A stretch of DNA of 64,000 nucleotides from Aeromonas schubertii (GCF_000820105.1 NZ_CDDB01000017.1:44811-108810), one strand, 5' to 3'. Positions 48,443-56,212 are shown, numbered from the stretch's first letter. Notes: generated from the letters alone by a model not told the origin. Numbers and translations are program-made.

Positions 48443-48585
48443 AAGCCTTGCTCCTTCTGTCACTATCAGTGATACATCTGGCGTGCATCATACCGAACAG
48501 TGGAAACACCGTTTATTAGCCACGGTTGCACTATTTTAGTTTTGATTTTTCGCCCCGGTGACGGGGCTCCTCCTCAGCCGCCCCA

Positions 48586-49272
48586 TCACTGCACATCGGA
48601 GTAGAAGTGACCCGGGTCCAGCTGCCAGCGCTCGACCATCTGTGCCCGACACTTGCGCACCATCTCGGGGCGGCCGCAGACATAGAGATCCGAACGCGAA
48701 AAATCGAGCCCCAACCCATAGGTGACCTCCAGCAGGTTTCCCCTGTGCCCACCCGGCGGCGGCACCCCCTCCAGCACCACTGGAATGACGGTGAGGCGCT
48801 CGACGCCCTGCTCCAGGTGGCGCAGCCACTCGTACTCATAGAGAGCCGAACAGCGGCTGGCTCCCCAGATCAGGGTCAGCGACCTGTTTCGAGAGGAGCG
48901 CAGCTCCTCCATCAAGAGGGCGCGGGCATAGGTGTAGCCACTGCCCCCCGCGATCATCACCAGGGGGCGATCGGATTCGCGCAACGCGGCGTCACCGCCG
49001 ATCCCCTCGCAGTGGGCGTAGTGAGCCAGCCTGAGTTCGGCGACCAGCCCATAGGCCGGGGCGCCGGCCTCGACCCCTCCTATCTGAATCACTATCTGCC
49101 CCCCCGGCAGGGGAGCCGAGGCGATGGAGAAGTAGAAGCGGGTATCTGTGACGGGCGAGCGCAGGATCAGATACTGGCCCGCCCGGTAGTCGAGCGCACG
49201 CTCAGGCGAGAAGATCACCTCGACGGTGGCCATCCCGATGTCGCGGATGGCGATGACGGATAAAGGTGTCAT
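48586..49272 (-). CDS. Fre/LuxG-like NAD(P)H-flavin reductase
   Basis: 228 residues. FAD/flavin-binding barrel (YRAGQYLILRSP, RFYFSIAS) and NAD(P) domain (MIAGGSGYTYARALLMEEL, LTLIWGASR, LYVCGRPEMV). It follows E. coli Fre closely in layout and lacks a 2Fe-2S domain. Expected to reduce free flavins using NAD(P)H. Located 11 bp downstream of the cyclase-family gene, which suggests a shared transcript. Physiological partner unknown. Confidence 0.8.
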   Translation of the reverse strand: MTPLSVIAIRDIGMATVEVIFSPERALDYRAGQYLILRSPVTDTRFYFSIASAPLPGGQIVIQIGGVEAGAPAYGLVAELRLAHYAHCEGIGGDAALRESDRPLVMIAGGSGYTYARALLMEELRSSRNRSLTLIWGASRCSALYEYEWLRHLEQGVERLTVIPVVLEGVPPPGGHRGNLLEVTYGLGLDFSRSDLYVCGRPEMVRKCRAQMVERWQLDPGHFYSDVQ

Positions 49273-49283
49273 GGCATCCTCCG

Positions 49284-49844
49284 TCAGCCCAGCAGGGCCG
49301 TCACCTCACAGGGTTTGCCGGTCGCCCCCCCCGCACGGTCAAAACGAATAGAGACCCCCTTCATCTGCCCGGCAATCGCCTCGGTCATCCGGATATTTTC
49401 GATGACGAAGCAGTCGTGATCCTCGCAGCGTCGATCGAAGGAGATGTGCTCTTCCCCGTGGGCACCGATGCCGTAGCTGTCGATCAGAATAAAGGCCGCC
49501 CCCTGCCCCAGCATCTGGTCCAGCACCTCACTGGTGAGGTGGGTGGCGCACTTGCCATAGGCCGGAGTGCCGTAGTCGTGGCGCTCCAGATTACCCGTGT
49601 AGAGCACCACCCCCTTGCCCCCCATATCCAGCCCCTTGACCATCGCCATCGTGGGCATGGCGATGCGGCAATCGATCACCACAGTCTCAACCTGGTATTC
49701 GCTCTTCTGCGGCCCCTTCGAGTAACAGTCAATATGGGTGCCGATATGGCCGAACGCGGCCACCGAGTCAGACTGACGCTTGGCCCATTGATAGGCCGGG
49801 TGATCCTCATTGACCTCGATGCTGAGTCTTTGTGTGTTGTTCAT
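49284..49844 (-). CDS. Cyclase/kynurenine-formamidase-family protein
   Basis: 186 residues from the ATG at 49844 (aaggagac 8 bp upstream). FGHIGTHIDCYSKGP is the metal-binding HxGTHxD motif of the cyclase family, whose members hydrolyse amides or lactones such as N-formylkynurenine. The family's usual HxDxPxH is altered (CYSKGP). YGKCATHLTSEVLDQM and DSYGIGAHGEEH complete the active-site region. Substrate unknown. First gene of a two-gene unit with the flavin reductase. Confidence 0.7.
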   Translation of the reverse strand: MNNTQRLSIEVNEDHPAYQWAKRQSDSVAAFGHIGTHIDCYSKGPQKSEYQVETVVIDCRIAMPTMAMVKGLDMGGKGVVLYTGNLERHDYGTPAYGKCATHLTSEVLDQMLGQGAAFILIDSYGIGAHGEEHISFDRRCEDHDCFVIENIRMTEAIAGQMKGVSIRFDRAGGATGKPCEVTALLG

Positions 49845-49937
49845 GGTATGTCTCCTTCTCTTTTCGCCCTCCATGTTAGGGAGAAGTCACAGCGCAAGTT
49901 ACAAACATTCAGACATAAAACATCAAAAATCGGACAT

Positions 49938-50470
49938 TGGGAGGCGCTCGGGCCAAGCTCCTTGCCTATGGCAAGCATCTTGATGCGGCGCTGCCGCACG
50001 GGAGAGAGCAATTGGCGCGGCCCATTGCACCGGTGAAGTTAGATGCGGCTACGCCGCATAGGGGTTTCGCCCGCCAATCTGGAGGAGCTCAGCCAAGCTC
50101 CTTGCCTATGGCCGGCATCTTGATGCGGCTGCGCCGCATAGGGGTTTCGCCCGCCAATTCGGAGGAGCTCAGCCAAGCTCCTTGCCTATGGCCGGCTCTT
50201 TGATGCGGCTGCGCCGCATAGGGGTTTCGCCCGCCCTGCGGGCTGTGGCGAGTGACTTCTTGCTGGCCCAAGAAGTCACCAAGAAGGCCTTCCCCCGCCA
50301 ATCCGACCGCGATGCGGTTCCCCTCGGCTCAGTCGCAAGGTCGGACGGACCGCCGCAGATGGGGCATCCCTGCCCCGCTGCGGCTGCGCCATCATCCCTG
50401 ATGGCGCTCCTGACCTTGCTCCCTCACCTCGGCGGATTGAAGGGGGGGCCAATACCCTGTCCCTCTGATT
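49938..50470. repeat. Composite intergenic repeat, copy D
   Basis: Non-coding, GC-rich. It starts with a variant unit (49938-50080), then two exact-length 80-bp units (50081-50160 and 50161-50240) that begin ggaggagctcagccaagctc and contain the palindrome gatgcggctgcgccgcat. They are followed by gccctgcgggctgtggcgag, an interrupted hairpin (50256-50290), and a segment to 50470 that is the reverse complement of the other half of copy C (57061-57475). Similar units recur at 63804-64000. No credible coding frame. Confidence 0.85.
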
Positions 50471-50494
50471 CTCTATCTGTGTTGTGATGCCCTG

Positions 50495-50665
50495 CTACAC
50501 GCTGGTGATTAATTTATTGATCTTGCTCAGGAAACCATCGCGTCCCGCTTCCCTCTCCAGCACGACTCGCTACCATTGCCGCTTGGCAACCGCCTCGTTG
50601 GAGTCACCCATGAGTCTGGCCAGAGCAACAGCGCGGGTAAACAGCAGCAGACTGGGAGCTGAAAT
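50495..50665 (-). pseudogene. Possible decayed gene remnant
   Basis: On the minus strand a frame reads APSLLLFTRAVALARLMGD, then NEAVAKRQW, an in-frame TAG at 50570-50572, then RVVLEREAGRDGFLSKINKL ending at TAG 50495-50497. Amino-acid composition and continuity across the stop suggest a broken C-terminal coding fragment. The family is not recognised. The region upstream to 50880 carries other short frames consistent with further decay. Confidence 0.35.
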
Positions 50666-50939
50666 TCAGGGGCGGTAGCCTTGCCGGATGGAATGGATAA
50701 GCGAACGTTGCCCACAACGACCGACTCAACATAGTGACGGCCTTATGCTGATTTCTGAGCTGTTCACGCAGGCGTGCTGTGACGACACTTTCCAAGAGGG
50801 CCCTGAGCACTGTTTTTTACACAGCAGTAACGGTGGCGCAAAAAGAGGAAATCAAGCGAATACGCTCGGTCACCTGATGTAATCTGTAACATTATGATTT
50901 CATAATCAATTTTACTTGGCGGCGATTGAGATGTTACGG
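50666..50939. other. Junction between decayed core DNA and the AT-rich island
   Basis: No convincing gene. GC content drops sharply at about 50880, which I take as the left edge of imported DNA. Short minus-strand frames before that point may extend the decayed gene at 50495-50665. Confidence 0.4.
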
Positions 50940-50999
50940 AGTTAGATGGAATTCTCTGTTAACGGATTAGTACCGCCTTCCATCTAATCACTGTTATGC
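50940..50999 (+). other. Cassette entry junction (degenerate attC or attI-like)
   Basis: The core GTTATGC at 50993-50999 is the left boundary of cassette 1, because the cassette's own R'' (GCATAAC, 51752-51758) is its exact reverse complement. Upstream lies an inverted repeat gttagatggaa/ttccatctaat (about 50940-50985). It could be the remains of a lost cassette's attC or an attI-like site; no second core box of good quality is seen, so the type is open. Confidence 0.5.
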
Positions 51000-51013
51000 G
51001 CTAAAGAGCCACT

Positions 51014-51757
51014 ATGACAACGCGATATTACGACTATATTGTTGAAAAAATACTCACCGCCCAGCGCACTGCAAATGCATTAGCGAAGCGTATGGAACAT
51101 CATGGCTTAGAAGGTCAGATTCGCGAAATTGCAGTAAAAGAATGCATTGAGCCTTTCCTTACCCACAGTTTTCATTGTGGCACCGGGAAAATTATTGACA
51201 GCCTCGAAAATCTAACAGACCAACTAGATCTAGTTATATACCAAACGAAAGCAGCCCCTCCAATTCTAATAAATCAGGATCTAGGTCTATTCCCTGTTGA
51301 GTGCTGCAGATACGCTATCGAAGTCAAATCAACATTAACCGCAACAGAAATCAAAGACTCAATTAAAAAGTTCAACTCCATTAAAAAACTTATTTCATAT
51401 CCACGAAAACAAGAAAATGGGGAAATAGTGCGCGGCGGCCTGCCTGCAACTGTCTTGTTTGCCTTTGACTCTGATGTAACTGGCAGTGAAATAGATCGCT
51501 TTCTTAAATATGAAGCATCCGATCTCCCCGCAACTACTGTCTTGTGCGTACTGGGCAAAGGCTATTGGTTCTATAGAGATAATGCTTGGCATGGAAAAGC
51601 GGCCTCTAGCGAGAAACCATTCCATGAGTTTTGCATGTTCATCACTGGCTTTATGAACACCTTGGCAAGTGAAGAGACTATTATGAGAGGCTTCACTCCT
51701 GGCGGCTATGTTAACGTCGATGAATCACCGATTCCGAGCGTCATTACAAGCGCATAA
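51014..51757 (+). CDS. DUF6602-like PD-(D/E)xK nuclease-fold protein (cassette 1)
   Basis: 247 residues; ATG 14 bp inside the cassette. A restriction-endonuclease-like core is visible: a conserved N-terminal acidic helix (EGQIREIAVKECIEPFL), then Asp72 in DQLDLVIYQ, then FPVE and IEVKS (Glu103-x-Lys105). These are the D...ExK residues of PD-(D/E)xK enzymes and match the DUF6602 pattern. Whether it cuts DNA is unknown; its setting in an integron cassette makes a phage-defence or restriction role plausible. The stop TAA overlaps the attC R'' box. Confidence 0.65.
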   Translation: MTTRYYDYIVEKILTAQRTANALAKRMEHHGLEGQIREIAVKECIEPFLTHSFHCGTGKIIDSLENLTDQLDLVIYQTKAAPPILINQDLGLFPVECCRYAIEVKSTLTATEIKDSIKKFNSIKKLISYPRKQENGEIVRGGLPATVLFAFDSDVTGSEIDRFLKYEASDLPATTVLCVLGKGYWFYRDNAWHGKAASSEKPFHEFCMFITGFMNTLASEETIMRGFTPGGYVNVDESPIPSVITSA

Positions 51758-51827
51758 CAACTGGTTCAAACCGTTCGCTTCGCTCACTGGGGCGGGCTAA
51801 AGCCCGCCCCTTAACCAAACGTTAGCA
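51752..51827 (+). other. attC site of cassette 1
   Basis: About 76 bp. R'' GCATAAC at 51752-51758 and R' GTTAGCA at 51821-51827, with an imperfect palindrome between them including ggggcggg/cccgcccc. Crossover would occur between G and TT of the R' box. Short, unlike the VCR of the next cassette, so the cassettes come from different sources. Confidence 0.85.
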
Positions 51828-51849
51828 CTCAAGAGGAGATATAGGTTAG

Positions 51850-52608
51850 GTGTGCACAAAAAAAGAAATAAAAAACATTGTCGAAAAAGCTACAAATCAT
51901 TGGTTTTTTCCGGATTTTACCAACAAACTCACGTGGTTCGTGGCAACGCTTGGTGGCACTGTGTTAGCAACACCAACAGCGTTTAAAGAAATTTTCTACA
52001 ATTTCTTAGTAGATACATTCAATCTAAATGGTGGGGAATATTTCACGCTTGCAGAATTACAATCAAGTTCTGTTGAACCACTTGTTGGGTTCGGTTTGAT
52101 TGTATTCGCGTTAATCCATAATTTGGCAAATAAGTTTTTTATATACAAATCATCAGAGTTCGCTCTTGAAGATAGCAAGCAACTCAGACAAGTAGATGTC
52201 GATTTATTCAACCGGTTTCTAACCGATTTTCCATCAAATGGATATTCAGTTCCATTTTTAAGAGACCATGATTTAGGTAATTCTTATCATGACAATAGCT
52301 TGAAAGACATTAATAAATTTGTTGATCAGTGGGACAATGTGGAACATCACTTTTTGAACGAAGAGATTGAGGCAAAACGTTCCGAACTATGGAAAAAGTG
52401 TCATTCATTTGTTCATCTACTCGCTTTGCGTTCATACGACTTGAATGGTGGCCCCATATTTTCATGTGTCCCAGACGCCTATAGAGGAGCTTGGGATTAT
52501 CCGGCACATGTTGATGAAAAACTCCGAGAGCTTAATGAAATGGCAACAGAGTGTCATGAATTACACCAGAAATTTGTTCTCTTTGCTCGCCGGAAATTAA
52601 AGTACTAA
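51850..52608 (+). CDS. Two-TM membrane protein with conserved cytosolic domain (cassette 2)
   Basis: 252 residues starting at GTG 51850 with gaggag 12 bp upstream (a long spacing, but no better start). TM1 is at about 26-43 and TM2 at about 76-95; the remaining ~155 residues are soluble. That part contains the striking FLRDHDLGNSYHDNS and DQWDNVEHHFLNEEIEAKRS, motifs that I associate with uncharacterised proteins in variable genomic regions. No catalytic residues can be assigned. Membrane anchor plus soluble domain is a common layout of abortive-infection effectors, but this is conjecture. The stop is inside the VCR. Confidence 0.65.
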   Translation: MCTKKEIKNIVEKATNHWFFPDFTNKLTWFVATLGGTVLATPTAFKEIFYNFLVDTFNLNGGEYFTLAELQSSSVEPLVGFGLIVFALIHNLANKFFIYKSSEFALEDSKQLRQVDVDLFNRFLTDFPSNGYSVPFLRDHDLGNSYHDNSLKDINKFVDQWDNVEHHFLNEEIEAKRSELWKKCHSFVHLLALRSYDLNGGPIFSCVPDAYRGAWDYPAHVDEKLRELNEMATECHELHQKFVLFARRKLKY

Positions 52609-52730
52609 CAAACGCCTCAAGAGGGACTGTCAACGCGCGGAGTTTCCAGTCCCATTGAGCCGCGGTGGTTACAGTTGTTGTGGTTGAGTTTAGTGTTATG
52701 CGTTGCCAGCCCCTTAGGCGGGTGTTATAT
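52603..52730 (+). repeat. VCR-type attC site of cassette 2 (Vibrio cholerae repeat)
   Basis: About 128 bp beginning TACTAACAAACGCCTCAAGA and ending cccttaggcgggtgttatat. From recall, it follows the V. cholerae VCR almost base for base, including cagtcccattgagccgcggt and gagtttagtgttatgcgttg. R'' TACTAAC (52603-52609), R' GTTATAT (52724-52730). Confidence 0.92.
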
Positions 52731-52756
52731 TCTTAATCAATTTTCGAGTCAAAATC

Positions 52757-53221
52757 ATGGATGAAAGAAGTAAAGTCTACCTGGAACAATATCTGAACTC
52801 TTTACCTGATGAAGTCGCTTCAAAATACACTTCGTTCAGCTCAGGCTATTTCTGTGCAGATGAACACAATGCTAATCTCTGTGCCGAGTTAATCCTTCGC
52901 GGTGAAAAACGTGCATCATGCAGCTTAGACTATTGGTACAGTGAAAAAGGCGAACCAATGCCAGTCGCTGGACACCTTCAAGTGGTGACAAATTGGGATG
53001 GCATACCGATCTGCATTATAGAAATGACATCTGTAATCAAGCAAAAATACAGCGAAGTAACACAGGATTTCGCGGCTTTAGAAGGTGAGGGTGACAAGAC
53101 TCTAGCTTGGTGGCGGGAGGCGCATTGGAACTTCTTCTCAAAAGAGTGCCTAGAGCTAGGAATATCACCATCGGAAGATATGCTGCTGGTTCTAGAGCAG
53201 TTCAATGTGGTGTACAAATAA
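52757..53221 (+). CDS. ASCH-domain protein (cassette 3)
   Basis: 154 residues. ASCH core: ELILRGEKRASCSLDYWYSE (the G-x-K-x-x-T/S-like motif), GHLQVVTNWDGIPICIIEMTSV, and GEGDKTLAWWREAHWNFFSK, the typical C-terminal part of this subgroup. ASCH proteins have a PUA-like fold and bind or act on RNA; some hydrolyse N4-acetylcytidine. A cassette-borne copy suggests an accessory role. The stop lies just before the truncated attC. Confidence 0.8.
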   Translation: MDERSKVYLEQYLNSLPDEVASKYTSFSSGYFCADEHNANLCAELILRGEKRASCSLDYWYSEKGEPMPVAGHLQVVTNWDGIPICIIEMTSVIKQKYSEVTQDFAALEGEGDKTLAWWREAHWNFFSKECLELGISPSEDMLLVLEQFNVVYK

Positions 53222-53222
53222 A

Positions 53223-53306
53223 ATATAACAAAGCGTTTAAGTGGAATTAATGCCACGTGGCATTTTTGGTATGCTGTGGTTTTTAGTGGTGAATGTGGTC
53301 TGCGGT
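53223..53306 (+). other. Truncated attC of cassette 3
   Basis: R'' ATATAAC at 53223-53229 followed by aaagcgtttaagtggaatt, the left arm of a Vibrio-like attC. The right arm and R' box are missing; the sequence passes directly into repeat copy A at about 53307. This cassette can therefore no longer be excised on its own. Confidence 0.75.
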
Positions 53307-53509
53307 AAATTAGGACACCCACTATTTTGGAGGCATACTGGTTTCAAAATTAGGACATCCACCGTTTTGAGCGCCGCGTGGCCACCAACAGGCCTGCGCC
53401 CCCCTTGTCACAGCCGGGCACGGTCTTGCGGCCCCCTGCAAGCCGCCGAGGTGAGTTGAGCGAGTCAGTAGCGCCGTCAGAACGTAATTGGGACACCCGC
53501 CATTTTGTA
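53307..53509. repeat. Composite intergenic repeat, copy A (truncated)
   Basis: Holds three direct copies of a ~22-bp module (aattaggacacccactattt at about 53307; variants at 53348 and 53486). Between the second and third lies a shortened composite segment with gccgccgaggtgagttgagc, shared with copies B and C. From 53510 to 53684, just before the next gene, I see only unremarkable sequence. Confidence 0.8.
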
Positions 53510-53684
53510 TCGGGTGTGAAGGCACTGAACGACTTTGATTTAAAGGGGTGGCAATACGTTACCTGTCTGTAACGAAGGGGCTATGCACTGATCCACTGGC
53601 GGCGGTACGGATCTCAATACGACAAGCACCGCACTTGCTCCCCTATTTACTCTTTCCAGTTCGTATAACAATCACAGGGTATGT

Positions 53685-54599
53685 ATGCGTTCTTCAAATA
53701 AAAAAGGTATATCTGGTTGGTTAATGCTGGTGGCCATTGGCCTGGTTGCCTCACCATTAATGCTGTACTTGACAAGACTGTCGGTATACCCAGGAGTGTT
53801 CGAGAGTGGTGGATGGTACGTACTCACCAATCCCGACTCGGAAAAATATGTAGAATGGTTTGCGTTGTTACTTTGCTCAGAAATAGCATTCAACCTTATT
53901 TTGTTTTCAGGTGTCATCTACTTAAATTTTCTTTTTTTCTTAAAAAAGAAGATCTTTCCAAAAGCATATATAGCTTTTGTGACGGCGAGTTTGCTATATA
54001 TCACGATTAACATCTACTTGACTCATCTTCTTTTTCCTCAGACCACTTTATTTAACGGGGAGGCCATTAAGAGTATTTGTATTGCTTTCATATCTGCTTT
54101 AATTTGGATTCCCTATATGTTAATGTCACACCGGGTAAAGAATACATTTATAGAGGAATATGATGCGAAGAAGATGGTCATTTCTTTTCTCACTATAATT
54201 AGCATATTTTTTATTGGTTACTCCTCATATTTAAACAAAATAAAATACAAGCCGGAAAACATGACGATTGAGGATAAACTGATACTGTTCTCAATGACCA
54301 TCAATAAGAATCTACCCAGGATATTAGACTCAGAAACCCAATTGGACTCTGTTTACGCTGACGCTAACAATCTCCAACACTATCACTCGCTTTTAAACTA
54401 TAGTGTCAGTGATATCAACGCCCATACTCTACAACAAAACCTTCGTCATAATATAGTTCGTTCAGCCTGTGCTGACAGCACCACCTTAACATTTCTACAA
54501 GGCGGTGCGACCCTCTCTTATATTTACAACGATAAGAATGGAGCATACATAACCTCGGTTCAGCTCAATAACTCTGATTGTTCAGGTTACGTTAAATGA
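53685..54599 (+). CDS. DUF2569-like multi-pass membrane protein
   Basis: 304 residues, AT-rich codons. GISGWLMLVAIGLVASPLML at 8-27 matches the first helix of DUF2569 proteins, with three more TM segments at about 58-85, 93-117 and 125-147. A fifth hydrophobic helix (about 165-183) leads to a soluble C-terminal domain of ~115 residues, probably periplasmic, with two Cys. Unlike ordinary DUF2569 proteins it is twice as long because of this extra domain. Function unknown. Confidence 0.6.
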   Translation: MRSSNKKGISGWLMLVAIGLVASPLMLYLTRLSVYPGVFESGGWYVLTNPDSEKYVEWFALLLCSEIAFNLILFSGVIYLNFLFFLKKKIFPKAYIAFVTASLLYITINIYLTHLLFPQTTLFNGEAIKSICIAFISALIWIPYMLMSHRVKNTFIEEYDAKKMVISFLTIISIFFIGYSSYLNKIKYKPENMTIEDKLILFSMTINKNLPRILDSETQLDSVYADANNLQHYHSLLNYSVSDINAHTLQQNLRHNIVRSACADSTTLTFLQGGATLSYIYNDKNGAYITSVQLNNSDCSGYVK

Positions 54600-54656
54600 A
54601 AATATAACCAGTGAGATCATGCCCATCTTCATCGCCACAGACAGGAGGGATCTTTT

Positions 54657-54710
54657 ATGAGTGATCATATGGCTCATCAAACATCCCCGTACACTTGGTG
54701 CCGATGCTAA
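54657..54710 (+). CDS. Possible 17-residue small ORF with strong ribosome-binding site
   Basis: ATG at 54657 is preceded by aggagg 8-9 bp upstream, nearly ideal. The frame MSDHMAHQTSPYTWCRC ends at TAA. It may be a real microprotein, a leader peptide for the lipoprotein gene 84 bp downstream, or the 5' remnant of a deleted gene. Confidence 0.3.
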   Translation: MSDHMAHQTSPYTWCRC

Positions 54711-54794
54711 AAAAATGGATAATACCCACGTACGCGCCTGCATAAAGCGTGTACCTTGTCAGCTGCACAACAATACCAAGAAACGAGGAAGATA

Positions 54795-55313
54795 ATGATA
54801 AAAAAGATATTAACCGCCACCACCATGCTCGCCGTTGCCGGATGTTCATCAACCTATCATCACACAGCACTCCAAACACCGGCAAAAAGGCTTGATGCAA
54901 ACCTTGGTGTCTTGATTTCGATACCGGATGATGGCTTTTACGAAACACAGACATACGCGAATTCCGGCATGATGACGGCAAATGCCGTGAGAGCAGCCTT
55001 TGCCAAAAAGGCACGCAGCGTTGATATCACCAATAGCTGCAAGAGCAACCAGTGTCTTGAAAGCATTGACACCACCCGGTATGGCTACTTCGTAAAGCCC
55101 ACCATACTGCACTGGGAAGAGCGAGCGACCGAGTGGTCAGGAAAGCCAGATCGCATCGAGATCCAATTAGTTATTTATGATGCCATCACCAAAAAAGAAT
55201 TGGCCAATTCCTCTTATACCGGTAGAAGCAAGTGGGCGACTTTCGGAGGCGATCACCCGCAAGATCTGCTTCCCGACCCCACTAACGCCTACGTCTCCGG
55301 GCTTTATCAGTAA
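54795..55313 (+). CDS. Lipoprotein, DUF4823-like
   Basis: 172 residues from the ATG at 54795 (gaggaag upstream). Lipoprotein signal with lipobox VAGC (Cys16). The body NLGVLISIPDDGFYETQTYANSG, then GYFVKPTILHWEERATEWSGKPDRIEI and IYDAITKKELANSSYTGRSK resembles DUF4823/DUF4136-type lipoproteins with a beta-rich core. A perfect-looking hairpin (gggtagccac/gtggttaccc) follows at about 55319-55348. Confidence 0.6.
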   Translation: MIKKILTATTMLAVAGCSSTYHHTALQTPAKRLDANLGVLISIPDDGFYETQTYANSGMMTANAVRAAFAKKARSVDITNSCKSNQCLESIDTTRYGYFVKPTILHWEERATEWSGKPDRIEIQLVIYDAITKKELANSSYTGRSKWATFGGDHPQDLLPDPTNAYVSGLYQ

Positions 55314-55370
55314 CTCCATGGGTAGCCACGACGCCATCTGTGGTTACCCTGCCAAGCGCGCTGTTTACTC

Positions 55371-55889
55371 ATGACTCCTGAACGCATCACGACATCCCAA
55401 CTCTTTGGCAGCTTTACATCTACTCACTGGAAAGCTGCAATCTCAGGCATGTTTATTGTTCTATCCACTATTGCTGGCGGTGCATTTTGGGTCGGCCAAA
55501 AACTCACAGAGGCCCAATCGCTTTTACAACAAAGCGAGCTAAAAGGCGCGCTTACCCAACTACAGACCAAATTGGAAGTTGCACACTCGCAGGTTGGGTC
55601 ACTTGTCAGTGAAAATGCACAATTGCACAAAGAAAATAAGGCGTTAGAGAGTATTGTTAAACAGAAGGATGAGAAAATATCCAACCTGATTGTTTCACTC
55701 AATCAGACAGATAATTGCAAGTTTATTCATGAGCAAATACGTGCAACCCTGGTTGAGATAAACAGTACTGGAGGCATTGTCGTTTTTAATAACGATGAAC
55801 ATTGGGAAGAAAAACAGAAGATGCGTAGAGCCATGCTCGAAAAGCGCCTTGAAGGCTATCAGCTTCGCCTCGGGAGCTGTAATAAGTAA
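55371..55889 (+). CDS. Membrane-anchored coiled-coil protein
   Basis: 172 residues. One TM segment at about 22-41 (AAISGMFIVLSTIAGGAFWV), then a long coiled coil (about 45-110: heptads in LLQQSELKGALTQLQTKLEV and ENAQLHKENKALESIVKQKD), then a charged tail with two Cys. The stretch resembles orphan proteins of mobile DNA. No domain recognised; it could be a membrane sensor or scaffold. Confidence 0.55.
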   Translation: MTPERITTSQLFGSFTSTHWKAAISGMFIVLSTIAGGAFWVGQKLTEAQSLLQQSELKGALTQLQTKLEVAHSQVGSLVSENAQLHKENKALESIVKQKDEKISNLIVSLNQTDNCKFIHEQIRATLVEINSTGGIVVFNNDEHWEEKQKMRRAMLEKRLEGYQLRLGSCNK

Positions 55890-55920
55890 TGGGCTCTCCC
55901 ATCCAATGAGCAACAGAATA

Positions 55921-56212
55921 CAAAAATTCGACACCCACCGTTTTGAGCGCCGCGGAGCGGCCAACAGCGCCGCAATCTGCCACCCCAGTCACTCTCGGGC
56001 ACGGTATTGCAACCCCCCTGCAAGCCGCCGAGGTGAGTTGAGCGAGTCAGTAGCGCCGTCAGGGATGACGGCGCAGCGGACGGCTTGCCGGGGGAGAAGA
56101 CCTTTGGTGACTTTGGGTCTTTCCAAAGTCACTCGCCACAGCCCGCAGAGCGGGCGAAACCCCTTCGGGCGAAGTTGGGAGGGCGAAGTTGGGACACCCA
56201 CCATGTTGCCCA
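55921..56212. repeat. Composite intergenic repeat, copy B
   Basis: A 22-bp module (attcgacacccaccgttttg) opens it and another (agttgggacacccaccatgt) closes it at about 56187-56208. Between them is a segment closely matching copy C, including gccgccgaggtgagttgagc and the hairpin ctttggtgactttgggtctt...ccaaagtcac. The peptide frames across it (…TACRGRRPLVTLGLSKV…) are identical in B and C only because the DNA repeats, so they are not annotated as genes. Confidence 0.85.

Larger units (their letters stand above)
50993..53306 (+). mobile_element. Integron cassette cluster without integrase (CALIN-like)
   Basis: Three consecutive cassettes, all same strand, each one gene plus attC: 50994-51821, 51822-52724 and 52725-about 53306 (right end lost). 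Core-site self-complementarity supports each boundary: GTTATGC/GCATAAC (perfect), GTTAGCA/TACTAAC (6 of 7), GTTATAT/ATATAAC (perfect). Each gene's stop codon lies at or within 2 bp of its attC. Base composition is far more AT-rich than the flanks. No integron integrase gene is present in the window. Confidence 0.88.

Noticed and set aside
48552-48567. Hairpin gccccgtcaccggggc as a terminator after the flavin reductase gene
   Set aside because: The T tract lies on the wrong side for the minus-strand gene; it may still be structural.
50081-50240. Tandem 80-bp units considered as a CRISPR array
   Set aside because: The units are contiguous with no unique spacers, and there are no cas genes.
50882-50960. 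An integron integrase promoter or attI1-like site
   Set aside because: Only a loose gatgttac resemblance to attI1; no integrase gene and no clear direct repeats, so it is described only as an undetermined junction.
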